In this document: positions 47,492 through 56,919 of the stretch, one piece after another
Layout of the letters: each line of letters opens with the position of its first letter
Position numbering within the stretch: position 1 is the first letter of the stretch
Assembly: GCA_965205365.1 (NCBI GenBank)
Contig: CBDBGT010000013.1
Span: forward strand, 372,001 to 436,000
Length of the DNA: 64,000 nt
Direction: 5' to 3'
DNA from: JALZUR01 sp965205365
GTDB lineage: Bacteria > Bdellovibrionota > Bdellovibrionia > Bdellovibrionales > UBA1609
Notes under the pieces: model-generated
The model's database searches: none
What the model saw: only the letters and a program-made list of their open reading frames with translations
Told to the model about the DNA's origin: nothing
Made by a program: the position numbers and the translations under genes

Positions 47492-47627
47492 TTTGTCATT
47501 TCATAATATTCCATAACTTATGTGAAATAACTGTCAAAAACTTTAATACCCCTTAAAGAAATTTCAATTGCTTTTATTAAAACAACTTAAACTTGACCCC
47601 AATCTGCTTAAATTTTAGACATATATT

Positions 47628-48254
47628 ATGAAAGAATTAAAATGGATTATAGTAAAATCAGCTATTTACGCTTGTGTAATCGGCGCCATGGGAGCTGTCC
47701 TCTTATACGTACCCTCTACTTGGTTTTTTAATGCCAAGAACAAACAAACCCTTATTCAGTCCATTAGTTTAGAAAAAACTTCAGATAATAAAATCTTTCC
47801 CATTGGAGTAAAGCTTCCCACCTTTAGTTTTACAGACTTATCATCTAAAAAGGTTTATTTTTTAGAAAAAGACTTAAAACCCATTAAAATTATAAATTTT
47901 TGGGCAAGTTGGTGTAAACCTTGTGTAGAAGAATTCTCATCCTTTGCTCGGCTAATTAAACAATTAAACGGTGAAGTTTCTTTTGTAGGAATAAATGAAG
48001 ACAACACTGTTGATACTGCAAAAGAGTTTTTAAAGGCCTTTAATACGGATTTTAAAAACCTTACAGGAACTTACTTTGGATTTGATAAAGACAAGATCAT
48101 ATCAAGTAAATATGGAGTTTTATCTCTCCCTGAAACTTTTTTAGTAGATCCCCATGGAAAACTCATTCAAAGAATCTCAGGTTTTGAAAACTGGGATACT
48201 CCAGAAGCTATAAAATATTTTAAAAGTTTACTGAAAAAATATAAAGGAAAATAA
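47628..48254 (+). CDS. TlpA/ResA-type membrane-anchored thioredoxin-fold protein
   Basis: 208 residues: one N-terminal membrane anchor (YACVIGAMGAVLLYVPSTWFF) and a periplasmic thioredoxin-like domain with the redox motif NFWASWCKPCVEEF and the cis-proline region LSLPETFLVDPHGK. Such proteins reduce or oxidise periplasmic thiols, often in cytochrome maturation or stress defence. It overlaps the transglycosylase gene by one base, forming a two-gene operon. Confidence 0.88.
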   Translation: MKELKWIIVKSAIYACVIGAMGAVLLYVPSTWFFNAKNKQTLIQSISLEKTSDNKIFPIGVKLPTFSFTDLSSKKVYFLEKDLKPIKIINFWASWCKPCVEEFSSFARLIKQLNGEVSFVGINEDNTVDTAKEFLKAFNTDFKNLTGTYFGFDKDKIISSKYGVLSLPETFLVDPHGKLIQRISGFENWDTPEAIKYFKSLLKKYKGK

Positions 48255-49222
48255 TGATGAATTATTCTAAAATTTATTCTAAATTCAATAAATTTTCTCT
48301 ACAAAACATGAGTGGAATGGTGTTTCTTATAAATTCAAGCGTTGGAGTAATTAAGAGTGATTACTCTAGCTTCATAGACAAAAGCATAATTCAACGCCCT
48401 TTTGAAATGAACAGTGAATACTTTAAAGCCCCAGAAGAAATTGATAGGTTTTTTTTATTAACTAATGGAGTTAATACTAAAAATGTTAATAAATATATTA
48501 CAACCTATAAACCATTAATTTTAAATGCCTCTTATATTTTCAAAATACCCTTTTCATTTCAATCCTGTCTTATTTTTAAAGAATCAAGGTTTGATAAAAA
48601 CGCCTTAAGTCCTGTCGGTGCCATGGGAATAGCTCAGTTTACAAAAGATACTTACCACTTCTTATCTAGAGCCTTACGCATAGGGCAAATTTCTTTAGAA
48701 AAGGAAGGAAAAAAAATACTAGATACAGGAGAATTTTCTTTTGTTGAATCTAACAGCAGTGAGCTTTCATACCCCAAGTATAACACAAAAATTTTCACTA
48801 AAATGCACAAAATGTGGCAGACATATTTAATAAACAATGACTTAAAGGAAATAAACTTAAACCCTAGGTCATTTAAAAATGTATTATACAAACCCGAGTA
48901 TTCAATAGGGCTCTCCTCAATGTACTTATATTACTTAAAACATCGTATAAAATATGGAATGGGTAAATATATTAATAATAATGATCTTAATAATCCAGAT
49001 TTTATCCTTAGTATTGCAGGAGCTTATAATCAAGGCCCTAGACGGGTTCTTAGAGCTATAAGAAAAAATAACGCACCAAAGTTTTTAACATTAATTGCAT
49101 ACCAGTCTAAAATTAAAGAAACAAAAGATTATATCAGTTCAATTAGAAGTTGTATGAGAAAAACTAAAAAAAATTCAAATGCAAATTATACATCAAAAAA
49201 ACACCTAAGCACTAAAAAATAG
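48254..49222 (+). CDS. Lytic transglycosylase, SLT domain
   Basis: 322 residues. A goose-type/SLT lysozyme core is visible: catalytic glutamate in IFKESRFDKNALSPVGAMGIAQF, and GAYNQGPRRVLRAI near the end of the domain. It cleaves peptidoglycan between MurNAc and GlcNAc. I see no clear signal peptide, only a hydrophobic patch (SGMVFLINSSVGVI), so export is uncertain. The C-terminal tail is basic and Asn/Lys-rich. Co-transcribed with the thioredoxin-fold gene. Confidence 0.87.
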   Translation: MMNYSKIYSKFNKFSLQNMSGMVFLINSSVGVIKSDYSSFIDKSIIQRPFEMNSEYFKAPEEIDRFFLLTNGVNTKNVNKYITTYKPLILNASYIFKIPFSFQSCLIFKESRFDKNALSPVGAMGIAQFTKDTYHFLSRALRIGQISLEKEGKKILDTGEFSFVESNSSELSYPKYNTKIFTKMHKMWQTYLINNDLKEINLNPRSFKNVLYKPEYSIGLSSMYLYYLKHRIKYGMGKYINNNDLNNPDFILSIAGAYNQGPRRVLRAIRKNNAPKFLTLIAYQSKIKETKDYISSIRSCMRKTKKNSNANYTSKKHLSTKK

Positions 49223-49285
49223 TTTTAATTAATCTTTAAGGTTGAATATTAAAACAAGTTAGTCTAATTTCGTTTTTTCTTAAAT

Positions 49286-49362
49286 GGTGGCATAGCTCAG
49301 CTGGATAGAGCAACAGCCTTCTAAGCTGTGGGTCCCAGGTTCGAATCCTGGTGCCATCACCA
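49286..49362 (+). tRNA. tRNA-Arg (anticodon TCT)
   Basis: A 77-nt cloverleaf. The acceptor stem GGTGGCA pairs with TGCCATC, the D-arm is AGCTCAGCTGGATAGAGCA, the anticodon loop CTTCTAA lies in stem ACAGC/GCTGT, and the T-arm CCAGGTTCGAATCCTGG is standard. The 3' CCA is encoded. The anticodon TCT reads AGA, the preferred Arg codon in an AT-rich genome. Confidence 0.97.
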
Positions 49363-49866
49363 TTGGTTTTTCAGATCATCTCCCAAATCGGTCCGGAGAC
49401 ATAGTTTACAAAATATACCGGCATAAAGGCTCAGACTTTTTATACTCTTCTTTATGAAAGCAGGTTGATTTTGAATAAAGTTTTTCAGCACTGTGTTTTT
49501 GCACAGTTTTCCGGGCTTTAGCAACTTGCATCACCAGTTTTCTTTACTAACAACCAATTTTGTTTGAATAAAAATTTTAGAAAAAGTTTTTTAACATAAA
49601 CCTGAAAAACACAACAATCCAATTGGTAGAAAAGTTATTCAAAATATCAAGTCATCTAAGTTTTAAAAACAATTGGAAAGTGAAATTTATATCAATTTTA
49701 GTCCCATCTATTAATAGTTATGCAGGCCACAGGAAGACTTACCCTCCCCCTAAAATAATCTGCAAAGTTCTTACCCAAGAAACAACATACAAAAAAGCAA
49801 CCCACCTATGCAAGACTTCTGCTAGCTCTATTTGCCTTAAAATTAAAGAGGGGTGAGAAAGAACTT
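49363..49866. other. Intergenic region downstream of tRNA-Arg
   Basis: About 500 bp. No integrase or attachment repeat of the tRNA 3' end was seen. A 77-codon frame at 49623-49856 has no recognisable domain or convincing ribosome-binding site and is not called. Confidence 0.4.
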
Positions 49867-50223
49867 TTAAGAGGAGGATCCTATTATTTGCCCAGGGTCT
49901 TGTCCAGGATCCTCTCCAGGATCTTGTCCAGGATCCTCTCCAGGATCTTGCCCAGGGTCTTGTCCAGGATCCTCTCCAGGATCTTGTCCAGGATCTTGCC
50001 CAGGGTCTTGTCCAGGATTTTGTTCAAGGTCTTCTTCAAAGGCGGTTGAGCAAACAAAATACCCATTTTCTGTTATTAATAATACTTTATTGAACACACC
50101 TACACCTACTACATCATCAATAAGTTCACATTCTTGTAAAATAATAGAGGCAGAGTTTTGCTGAGCCATACTAAAACTCGCTCCAACTACTATAGCTAAT
50201 ATTACTGTCAACTTTAATTTCAT
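49867..50223 (-). CDS. Secreted protein with Asp-Pro-Gly-Gln/Glu tandem repeats
   Basis: 118 residues: signal peptide (MKLKLTVILAIVVGASFSMA), a short globular part with one cysteine pair (LQECELID, YFVCSTAF), then about fifteen DPGQ/DPGE units encoded by 12-bp repeats (GATCCTGGACAA-type) over about 49885-50030. The repeat tract should be extended and acidic. It sits 19 bp downstream of the transglutaminase-like gene and is probably its operon partner. Function unknown. Confidence 0.7.
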   Translation of the reverse strand: MKLKLTVILAIVVGASFSMAQQNSASIILQECELIDDVVGVGVFNKVLLITENGYFVCSTAFEEDLEQNPGQDPGQDPGQDPGEDPGQDPGQDPGEDPGQDPGEDPGQDPGQIIGSSS

Positions 50224-50242
50224 TTTCCCTCCTTGATTAAAC

Positions 50243-51529
50243 TTAATTATTTTTAATAATATTTAAAAATTGTTTTATATTAATTCTTGGATTTTCACGA
50301 CCACAGTTCTTTTGTACAACGGGAAACCACATAAAGTCAGGGTGTTCCCTTGAAAGCCATTCTCCATCTACAATGTTACCTGACTCATTTATTTTTAACG
50401 TATAAGTATAATTTTGAATAATATCTTTTGAGGGTCCAGACACATATACATAAAGCGCTGCTTTATGTATTCTAAGTGATGTTTTCACATGAAACCACCC
50501 TCTTCTACCTTCTATCGGTGTAAAAATTGAGCTATAACCAGTTATAATACGGTTTCTCACAGGTGCATCATATATTAAATCCATAACAATAGGTAAATTA
50601 AGATGTTTTAAGTAATACTGTAAAACTTTATGAAAGCGGTGAGGAACAATATCACTATCGTTATCATTATCACGCCCTCGGTGTCTTTTTCCGTAAAATC
50701 GGTAAGAAACACAAAAACTAGCCTCATTTAATATAGCTTTAATATCTGTTGTAGTAAAAATTATTCTGGAAGCTTTATCGTAATAGCTCTTAGTTGGCTC
50801 TTCATATAAAATAGCAGATGATGCCCATCCATTACAATGACCAGCCCAAGGCTCAGTGTAGTCATGATGCTCTCTTTCCCATACTGCACTCTCAGGAGAC
50901 TGCCCTGTTCTAGATAAAATTAACTTATCATATTTTTCAAGAGGAGAGTTCCCACCTGTAGCTATGTCCACAGCATTTTGAGGCCACCAGTATCCTTTAA
51001 AAGGAATATAATCTAAATAGACAGATTCATTATTAGTGAGATTTTCAGATAACATTATCATAGATCGAGATTTTTCGTTCAAATTTTTTAAGAATTCTTT
51101 AAGCATTTCATGAGAGTTATTATTCATTGTTTGGGGGATAAGAGTTCCCGTAGACTTTAATATTTTTAAATTTAAATCAAAAGGTACATTAGAAGGGATT
51201 AATGATAAATCAGAAGTAACATGAAATATTGAGTTTTTACTTAACGATGTTGCTAAAACAATAGCATTATCACTTTTACGTAACAAAATGGCTTGATCCA
51301 AAGGTATATTTTTATTACTAGCTTCATACAAAAAAACAAAATTTTCTCCTGATTTTTTAAATTCCTTATAACACCAACTTTCAGTGGTTTGAGCCTGAGG
51401 GAAGAAATCAAAAAGGGGAGTTGCATGAGGAGAGTTCGTGTTGGCAGGTAAATTATAGCATTTTGTAGTAGCTAAAGAAGCCGCTGAATAAAAGCTAGCA
51501 ACAACAAACAAAACAAACATTGCCTTCAT
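50243..51529 (-). CDS. Secreted transglutaminase-elicitor-like protein
   Basis: 428 residues from the ATG at 51529 (GAGGG upstream) with signal peptide MKAMFVLFVVASFYSAASLA. The central motif EPWAGHCNGWASSAILYEEP resembles the catalytic cysteine region (W.G.C..WA) of the oomycete-type transglutaminase elicitor family, and later HRFHKVLQYYLKHL could supply the histidine. If correct, it would cross-link proteins or act as a cysteine protease outside the cell. The family call rests on that motif and general length. Confidence 0.5.
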   Translation of the reverse strand: MKAMFVLFVVASFYSAASLATTKCYNLPANTNSPHATPLFDFFPQAQTTESWCYKEFKKSGENFVFLYEASNKNIPLDQAILLRKSDNAIVLATSLSKNSIFHVTSDLSLIPSNVPFDLNLKILKSTGTLIPQTMNNNSHEMLKEFLKNLNEKSRSMIMLSENLTNNESVYLDYIPFKGYWWPQNAVDIATGGNSPLEKYDKLILSRTGQSPESAVWEREHHDYTEPWAGHCNGWASSAILYEEPTKSYYDKASRIIFTTTDIKAILNEASFCVSYRFYGKRHRGRDNDNDSDIVPHRFHKVLQYYLKHLNLPIVMDLIYDAPVRNRIITGYSSIFTPIEGRRGWFHVKTSLRIHKAALYVYVSGPSKDIIQNYTYTLKINESGNIVDGEWLSREHPDFMWFPVVQKNCGRENPRINIKQFLNIIKNN

Positions 51530-51699
51530 AAAAGACCCTCCAAATTGATTCAAAGATAATATAATAAAGTTCATTAATATAAAAAGCCATTACTCTTAAA
51601 ACTGGTCACACATCTTAGCAATGCAAATTTATTGATCTTTAGGTGTAGTTTTAATCATCAGTTAACTAAGAAGTCTTAGTAACAATTATGGACTTAAGG

Positions 51700-52069
51700 A
51701 ACGTTACTGCACATAAGCACAGTTTTCAAATATACATTGTCTAAAAAAATGTTTATCATTATTGCTAATAATTGTAAGCGCTTCATCAGCCTCTATTAGT
51801 AAAAGTCCATTCTGGCCCAAAAAGCCTTTAAGCCCAAGTTGTCTCAAAAAAACAAAAGCTAAGTAATAAGATAAGTAAATTATTTTTTATCATAAAATCT
51901 TTCCAGTAGTTTTTTTAAAACTACTGTCTCTTGTTGATATATAACAACGTCAAATAGATACCGCTCAAAGAAATCCTTTGTCATTAAGTAGGTACCATTC
52001 TCACCAACACTATTGCCATAAGAATTTAAAATTTTTAAACCAATAACATCTGAATTATTCGTAAGCGCT
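51700..52069 (-). pseudogene. Decayed papain-like peptidase tails
   Basis: Two unstarted minus-strand fragments. One, ending at 51880, reads LKILNSYGNSVGENGTYLMT, which resembles the C-terminal Asn block (NSWG..WGENGY) of papain-family cysteine peptidases. A second, about 51700-51845, reads GLKGFLGQNGLLLIEADEAL and could be a diverged relative. Both lack the catalytic Cys and His parts. The 5' side is cut off by the repeat element starting near 52078. The region from 51530 to 51700 shows nothing. Confidence 0.35.
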
Positions 52070-52138
52070 TAATTTCATTCACACCATTTGGGTGTTTATT
52101 ACGAATTATAACAAAGCGGTTTTTCTTTTAAGAGAAAA

Positions 52139-52609
52139 GTGGAGTTTCCCAAAAAAGAGACACAGTTTTCTCTATGCGAGTTGATGTTTAATTCTATAAC
52201 CTCTAGGGAAACTGAGGCCAAAGAAATAGTTAAGGCAGTTAGGCTTTCTAAAGAATTAAATAGCGTTAGCAAAGCCTCACAAATAACAAAAATTTCTAGG
52301 CAAAAAATATATCGAGTAAAAAAAGTTATAGAGACTAAGGGAGAGTTTTATTTTATTAAAACGTTTAAAGCTGAGTTTTATTCTAAAAATAAAAAGATGA
52401 TGACAGATGAAAAACTTGTTGTTAATTTTTCTATACAGAATCCTCATCTTGGAGAAGCTCAAGTTTCAAAATTTATAAAAAAATATTTCTCCCTAAACTT
52501 AAGTAGGGGAAAGATTAGATATATATGGGTGAGGAACAACCTTGAAACTATTGCATTAAGAACCAGGGAAAAGGATGGGCCCACAAAAGGCAGTTTAAAG
52601 GCTGCATAG
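52139..52609 (+). pseudogene. N-terminal fragment of an integrase-type transposase
   Basis: 156 codons: helix-turn-helix region (SKASQITKISRQKIYRVKKVIE) and a second DNA-binding segment ending NLSRGKIRYIWVRNNLETIALRTREK. That last block precedes the DDE integrase core in IS481/ISNCY-like transposases. The core itself is missing; the frame ends and the element's terminal sequence follows. A mirror copy lies at 58649-59156. Confidence 0.6.
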
Positions 52610-52704
52610 ATTGCTGGTTAAGTTAAGTGTTTTTTTTAACCCACCGATACTGACATAATCCCTTGGTAATTAAGGTGACAGTTTCCCTTGGTAATGACAG
52701 GAAT
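52197..52704. repeat. 508-bp inverted repeat, left copy
   Basis: Matches 58649-59156 in reverse orientation at roughly 98% by eye. It runs from TAACCTCTAGGGAAACTGAG to the terminal GGTAATGACAGGAAT. It includes the truncated transposase and a structured end (CCCTTGGTAATTAAGG...CCCTTGGTAATGACAGG). Confidence 0.9.
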
Positions 52705-52712
52705 CTCAAAGG

Positions 52713-52811
52713 GCTGGTTTAGACCGCTTACGAAAGAACTGAGTTTAGATTGAAAACACTTCAAAAAATTGCAAAGGCCTTAGGTAAAAAGTTAGTTATA
52801 AAATTGGAGTA
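52713..52811 (+). pseudogene. Fragment resembling an HTH antitoxin C-terminus
   Basis: A short open stretch AYERTEFRLKTLQKIAKALGKKLVIKLE, then stop. The pattern 'TLQKIAKALGKKLVIKL' is that of HigA/HicB-type XRE antitoxin C-termini. There is no start or HTH upstream, because the repeat element cuts it. Weak evidence. Confidence 0.3.
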
Positions 52812-53353
52812 ACTGTAATAGGAACATTTTTTATTTTTACAGATAGTCTGGTCCGTCATTTATTCTGCTTTATAACTCGAATGTAAATCTTCATTTAATG
52901 GTTCCTTTTAAGCGATACCTCAAAACTTAGATGTTCTAATACTTTGAATTATTTTTTTGCTAACGGAGTTATTGTGTTTCTCAGGCCGATATATCAAACA
53001 AATTTCATCTTTAAAAATTGGCGAGCCAGCTAGTCTGACAAGATTAGTGTACTGAGATGCGATTGTCGCTGGCAGAAGACCATACCCAAGGCCAAGAGCT
53101 GTTAATTTGGCGACCAGCTCAAGATTTCCCGAGTTGAATTCTCCTGAAAATTTTTTCTTTTTCCCAAGCTTTTTGAGTATATAACCCGAGTTCGAACTTT
53201 TTTCAGGACCTAAGTGCTGGATAAATAAAAGATCATCCCCCCCCGGTTTTTGGATAGTTGGGACCTGAGAGAAAAATTAATTATTTAAAATTCAGTTTAA
53301 CTTTTGAAATCCACTTTATTTAAACAATATCAGGGGCTTAAAAAGGAAAACAC

Positions 53354-53854
53354 ATGAAAAACAATAACCTCAATAAAACTTATAATGAAAACTTTAAACT
53401 CAACGCTGTGAAAAAATTACTCGCTGACAAAAAAGGACTCACTTACACCGCTAGTAAACTTAACATTGCCTCTTCAACCCTCTATGGATGGAAGAAAAAA
53501 TATGCTAATTTAAATTCTATGACCCACAGCAACAGCAATAAAAAACTCTCTCTTGAAGACAAACTTAACTTTATTAAAAAAACTCAATCTTTAAATGAAA
53601 ACGAACTTGGAAAATTTCTTAGAGAAAATGGACTTAACTCTTCAGACCTTATTAATTTTGAAAAAGAATTACTTGGACAAAATCCTGTTGGAAGACCTTC
53701 ACTTGATCCTGAAATTAAAACTTTAAGGAAAGATAAAATAAACTTAGAAAGATCTTTAAATCGAGCTGAAAAAGCTCTAGCTGAACAGTCTGCTAGAATC
53801 ATCTTGTTAAAAAAAAGCCACGAGATCTGGGGGGTCAAAGAGGACGAAGATTAA
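53354..53854 (+). CDS. IS3-family transposase orfA
   Basis: 166 residues with an N-terminal HTH (ENFKLNAVKKLLADKKGLTYTASKLNIASSTLYGWKKK) and a C-terminal leucine-rich coiled coil (LRKDKINLERSLNRAEKALAEQ). It ends in frame 0 shortly after an A8 run (53811-53818), a plausible programmed frameshift site leading into orfB. Confidence 0.85.
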   Translation: MKNNNLNKTYNENFKLNAVKKLLADKKGLTYTASKLNIASSTLYGWKKKYANLNSMTHSNSNKKLSLEDKLNFIKKTQSLNENELGKFLRENGLNSSDLINFEKELLGQNPVGRPSLDPEIKTLRKDKINLERSLNRAEKALAEQSARIILLKKSHEIWGVKEDED

Positions 53855-54893
53855 GTCCTGATGACAAAGAAGTTTGTCTTGAATTAATTAACACCTCTTC
53901 TAAAAATGGCTGTAGACTTAAACTTGCCTGCAGCGATTTAGAAATTGATATTAAAACTTTCAACCGCTGGAAACTTTCTTTAACTGATAAAAGAAAAGGA
54001 CCCTTATCGCCTCCAAAAAATAAATTAAGTGATAAAGAAAAAGATGAGATCATTAACACCTGTACTTTAAAAAAGTATGTTGATGACTCTCCTCATGTGA
54101 TAGTTTCAAAACTTGCAGATGATGGAGTTTATTTAGCAAGTGAATCAAGTTTTTATAAAGTTTTAAAAGAGAATAAACTTTTAGTTCATAGAGGAAGAAC
54201 AAAACCAAAAACTAAACAAAAGCCAAAAGGAATGACTGCAACGGAAGTGAATCAAGTTTATTCTTGGGATATTACTTATTTAAAAACTTCGGTGCGGGGT
54301 CGGTTTTATTATTTATATATGTTTATGGATGTGTTTAGTAGAAAGATTGTAGGTTATAAAGTACACGTAGAGAAAGTATGGATTTATCATCAGAGTTAAT
54401 TAAAAAGATTTGTGAGAGAGAAAAAATAAAAAGAAATGAGCTAGTATTACATTCAGATAATGGCGGCTCAATGAAGGGAGCAACGATGCTAGCAACACTT
54501 GATTGGTTGGGAGTTTCAAGTTCATTTAGTAGGCCGAGTGTAAGTAATGACAATGCCTATTCAGAAAGTTTATTTAAGACGTTAAAGTATGTGCCGGATT
54601 ATCCAGAGTTTTTTAAAAGCATAGGTGATGCAAGAGACTGGGTTGATAGTTTTGTTAATTGGTACAATGAAGAGCATCGTCACAGTGGAATAAAGTTTGT
54701 GACGCCATCAGAGCGTCATTTAGGAAAAGATAAAGAGATATTAGAAAAGCGTAAGGAAGTTTATGAAGCAGCAAGAAGGTTAAAGCCAGAGCGCTGGAGT
54801 GGCAGAGGAATTAGGAATTGGGAGCGAGAGAATGTGGTGTATTTAAATTGTTTGCCAAGTGAAAAAGTAGTTGTTATGAAGAATGTGGTTTAA
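53811..54893 (+). pseudogene. IS3-family orfB transposase with frameshift
   Basis: Continues from the A8 site in the next frame: RGRRLSPDDKEVCLELI, then an integrase core with VYSWDITYLKT (Asp), LVLHSDNGGSMKG (Asp), and SVSNDNAYSESLFKTLKY (Glu). A single lost G near 54370 (GAGAAAGT where GAGGAAAGT is expected) breaks the frame between VGYKVHVE and SMDLSSELIK. Therefore inactive as it stands. Confidence 0.88.
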
Positions 54894-54996
54894 CTGAATT
54901 AAATTTCCCTTCAGGTCCCAACTATCCAAAAATTTTCCGTCCCAGCCTTTTGTAAGATTTAGTTGTTTTTTACTGATCTGCAAAAAGGAGCCGGGA

Positions 54997-55884
54997 ATGA
55001 TCGAAGAGAATCAAATTATAGAAGTTTTTACTCTTGTTGACGACTTTATTTTAGGGTTAAACAAAGAACAGTCCAAACTCATACCCAGCAAAAGAAAGAG
55101 AGGTTTTCCATCTGCGTTATCTGAGTCTGAAGTCATCACCATCTGTTTATTATTCCAATTTTCCGGCTTCAGAAATTTTAAAGCTTTCTATACAGGTTAT
55201 GTTCAAAAATTTCTAAAACCTTATTTCCCAAAACTCTTGTCCTACAATAGGTTTGTAGAACTTAAAAAATCTTCAGCACCTCAAATTCTTATTTTTTTAC
55301 ACTCACTTATGCAATCAAATATTTGCACAGGAATATCTGTTGTAGACTCCAGTCCCATTGTTGTTTGTAATAACAAAAGAATCGGTCGTCACAAAACCTT
55401 TAAAGGACTTGCAAAACGTGGGAAATCAACAATGGGCTGGTTCTTTGGTTTTAAAGTTCACATAGTAATTTCTCACAAAGGGGAGCTCTTAAGTTTTACC
55501 ATAACCCCAGGAAATGTTCATGATACAAAGCCTGTAGAGGGTTTAGCTGAGAATATTTTTGGAAAATTGTTTGGAGACAAAGGATATATATCCCAAAAGC
55601 TATTTGAAAAATTGATGAGTAAAGGGGTTCAAGTCATAACAAATCTTAAATCCAATATGAAAAATAAGTTTGTTCCTCTTTTTGATAAACTACTCCTGAG
55701 GAAAAGGTACATTGTTGAAACTGCTTTTGGGATTTTAAAGGAGGAATTTCATCTTGAACACTCAAGACACCGAAGCCCAAAAAACTTTGTGGTAAATTTA
55801 CTTTCGGCACTAACGGCGTACTGTTTGCGTCCAAGAAAACCCTCTATTAGACTTCAAGTACTTGAAGAAAGGCTGCTTCAGTAG
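54997..55884 (+). CDS. IS982-family transposase
   Basis: 295 residues, the same protein as at 32554-33441 apart from one visible residue near the end (LRPRKPS versus LRLRKPS). All DDE blocks are intact (SVVDSSPIVV, LFGDKGYIS, TAFGILKEEFH). The preserved start and ribosome-binding site lie just inside the nested IS3 boundary, so expression may now depend on IS3 transcription. Confidence 0.95.
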   Translation: MIEENQIIEVFTLVDDFILGLNKEQSKLIPSKRKRGFPSALSESEVITICLLFQFSGFRNFKAFYTGYVQKFLKPYFPKLLSYNRFVELKKSSAPQILIFLHSLMQSNICTGISVVDSSPIVVCNNKRIGRHKTFKGLAKRGKSTMGWFFGFKVHIVISHKGELLSFTITPGNVHDTKPVEGLAENIFGKLFGDKGYISQKLFEKLMSKGVQVITNLKSNMKNKFVPLFDKLLLRKRYIVETAFGILKEEFHLEHSRHRSPKNFVVNLLSALTAYCLRPRKPSIRLQVLEERLLQ

Positions 55885-56564
55885 GTTTAGAAAGTTCGAA
55901 CTCGGGTTATATATTGTGACTGGGCAAGATTTTGATCATAAATGAGTTTATCTTGAGAATCTTTGGTATAAAAAATGGTTACCTCATCATTGTATAGCTT
56001 TCTGATTACAAGATCAGGATGCTTGATGGGATTTACAACAATCCCAAAATCTGCCTCCCAGCTTATTACCTTTTCAGTCATTTCTCTTGAGAGACCGTGG
56101 ATAAACTTAAAATCTAGGCTGAAAAAATCAGCCTGAAGTTTTGGTATAAAAAACTCTAAAGCATAAAGTGCGACTGATGGGTGGATAGCAAAAGTGTAAC
56201 TTCCCTGAACAAGGCCAGTTTCGGGGTTTGCTAAGTTTTGAGCTTGCTCCCATTCATATAATAGGCGGCGTGAACGCCCTTTAAATTCTTTACCTAATTT
56301 AGTTAGCTGTATTCCATTTTTTAATCTAATAAGAAGCTGACCACCAAGCTCACTTTCTAGTCTTTTTATGACATAGCTAAGGGCCGGTTGGGAGATGCCA
56401 ACGATCTCAGAAGCCCTTGTAATATTTAGGGTTTCACAGACAGTAATATAATATTTCACATCATCTATCGTTAAAGACATAAGTAAAGCATATTACAATC
56501 ATATAAATAAGTCATTTTATTTATTCCTCTGAATTTTATATCTATATGTCAGAGAGGAGAAAAA

Positions 56565-56828
56565 ATGGAAACGCTTGGAGACAGATTAAAAAAATTAAGA
56601 ACTAGGAAAGGATTATCAATCTCTGATGTTTCAAGTTATATTTCTGTAAGCCCTAGTACCTTTAGAGACTGGGAAAATGGCAGAGAAATTAAAGGTGAAC
56701 CTTATGTCAAAATTGCTGATTATTTTAATGTTTCACTGAATTATCTTTTAACTGGCCAAGAGCTTAAAATTGAGACTTCTCTGAATGAAGTTGAAAAGCA
56801 TGTAAGAATTATACGATCTTTTCTGTAG
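56565..56828 (+). CDS. XRE-family regulator
   Basis: 87 residues dominated by a Cro/C1 helix-turn-helix (GDRLKKLRTRKGLSISDVSSYISVSPSTFRDWENGREIKGEPYVKIADYF in pieces; recognition helix around SPSTFRDWENG), then VSLNYLLTG, typical of phage-type repressors. AGAGGAG precedes the ATG. It diverges from the broken LysR gene and sits upstream of two secreted-protein genes it may control. Confidence 0.88.
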   Translation: METLGDRLKKLRTRKGLSISDVSSYISVSPSTFRDWENGREIKGEPYVKIADYFNVSLNYLLTGQELKIETSLNEVEKHVRIIRSFL

Positions 56829-56919
56829 GTCAATGGTTATGAACGATGAACAGATTTAGTATATCAATAAAATATTTTAGAGAGTAGAAGGTTTTTAATT
56901 AAATTTATAAGGAGGAGAT

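Larger units (their letters stand above)
53240..54939 (+). mobile_element. IS3-family element (second type) inside IS982
   Basis: 1.7 kb with inverted ends containing TTTTTGGATAGTTGGGACCT, flanked by TCCC (53236-53239 and 54940-54943). The exact left edge is blurred by a run of eight C. It is inserted at GATCATCCCAGCC of the IS982 leader. Unrelated to the IS3 at 18-21 kb. Confidence 0.85.
53184..55907 (+). mobile_element. IS982 copy carrying an IS3-type insertion
   Basis: IS982 ends at 53184 and 55907 with a 6-bp duplication TATATA (53178-53183 and 55908-55913). An IS3-family element sits in its leader between the left end and the transposase start, so the transposase gene itself is whole. 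Confidence 0.92.
52920..56480 (-). pseudogene. LysR-family regulator split by IS982
   Basis: The 5' part (55908-56480) encodes the winged HTH (MSLTIDDVKYYITVCETLNI..ASEIVGISQPALSYVIKRLE) and half of the effector domain. The 3' part (52920-53183) encodes YILKKLGKKKKFSG...TALGLGYGLLPATIA...CLIYRPEKHN and a TGA. Removing the 2724-bp IS and one TATATA copy joins them in frame into a ~280-residue LysR protein. In the present sequence the product stops within IS982 after about 197 residues. The gene diverges from an XRE regulator 84 bp away. Confidence 0.88.

Noticed and set aside
48652..48891. Minus-strand frame inside the transglycosylase gene
   Set aside because: Shadow of a well-supported SLT-domain gene.
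49286..49866. Integrative-element attachment site at the tRNA-Arg gene
   Set aside because: No integrase gene and no repeat of the tRNA 3' end were found in the following sequence.
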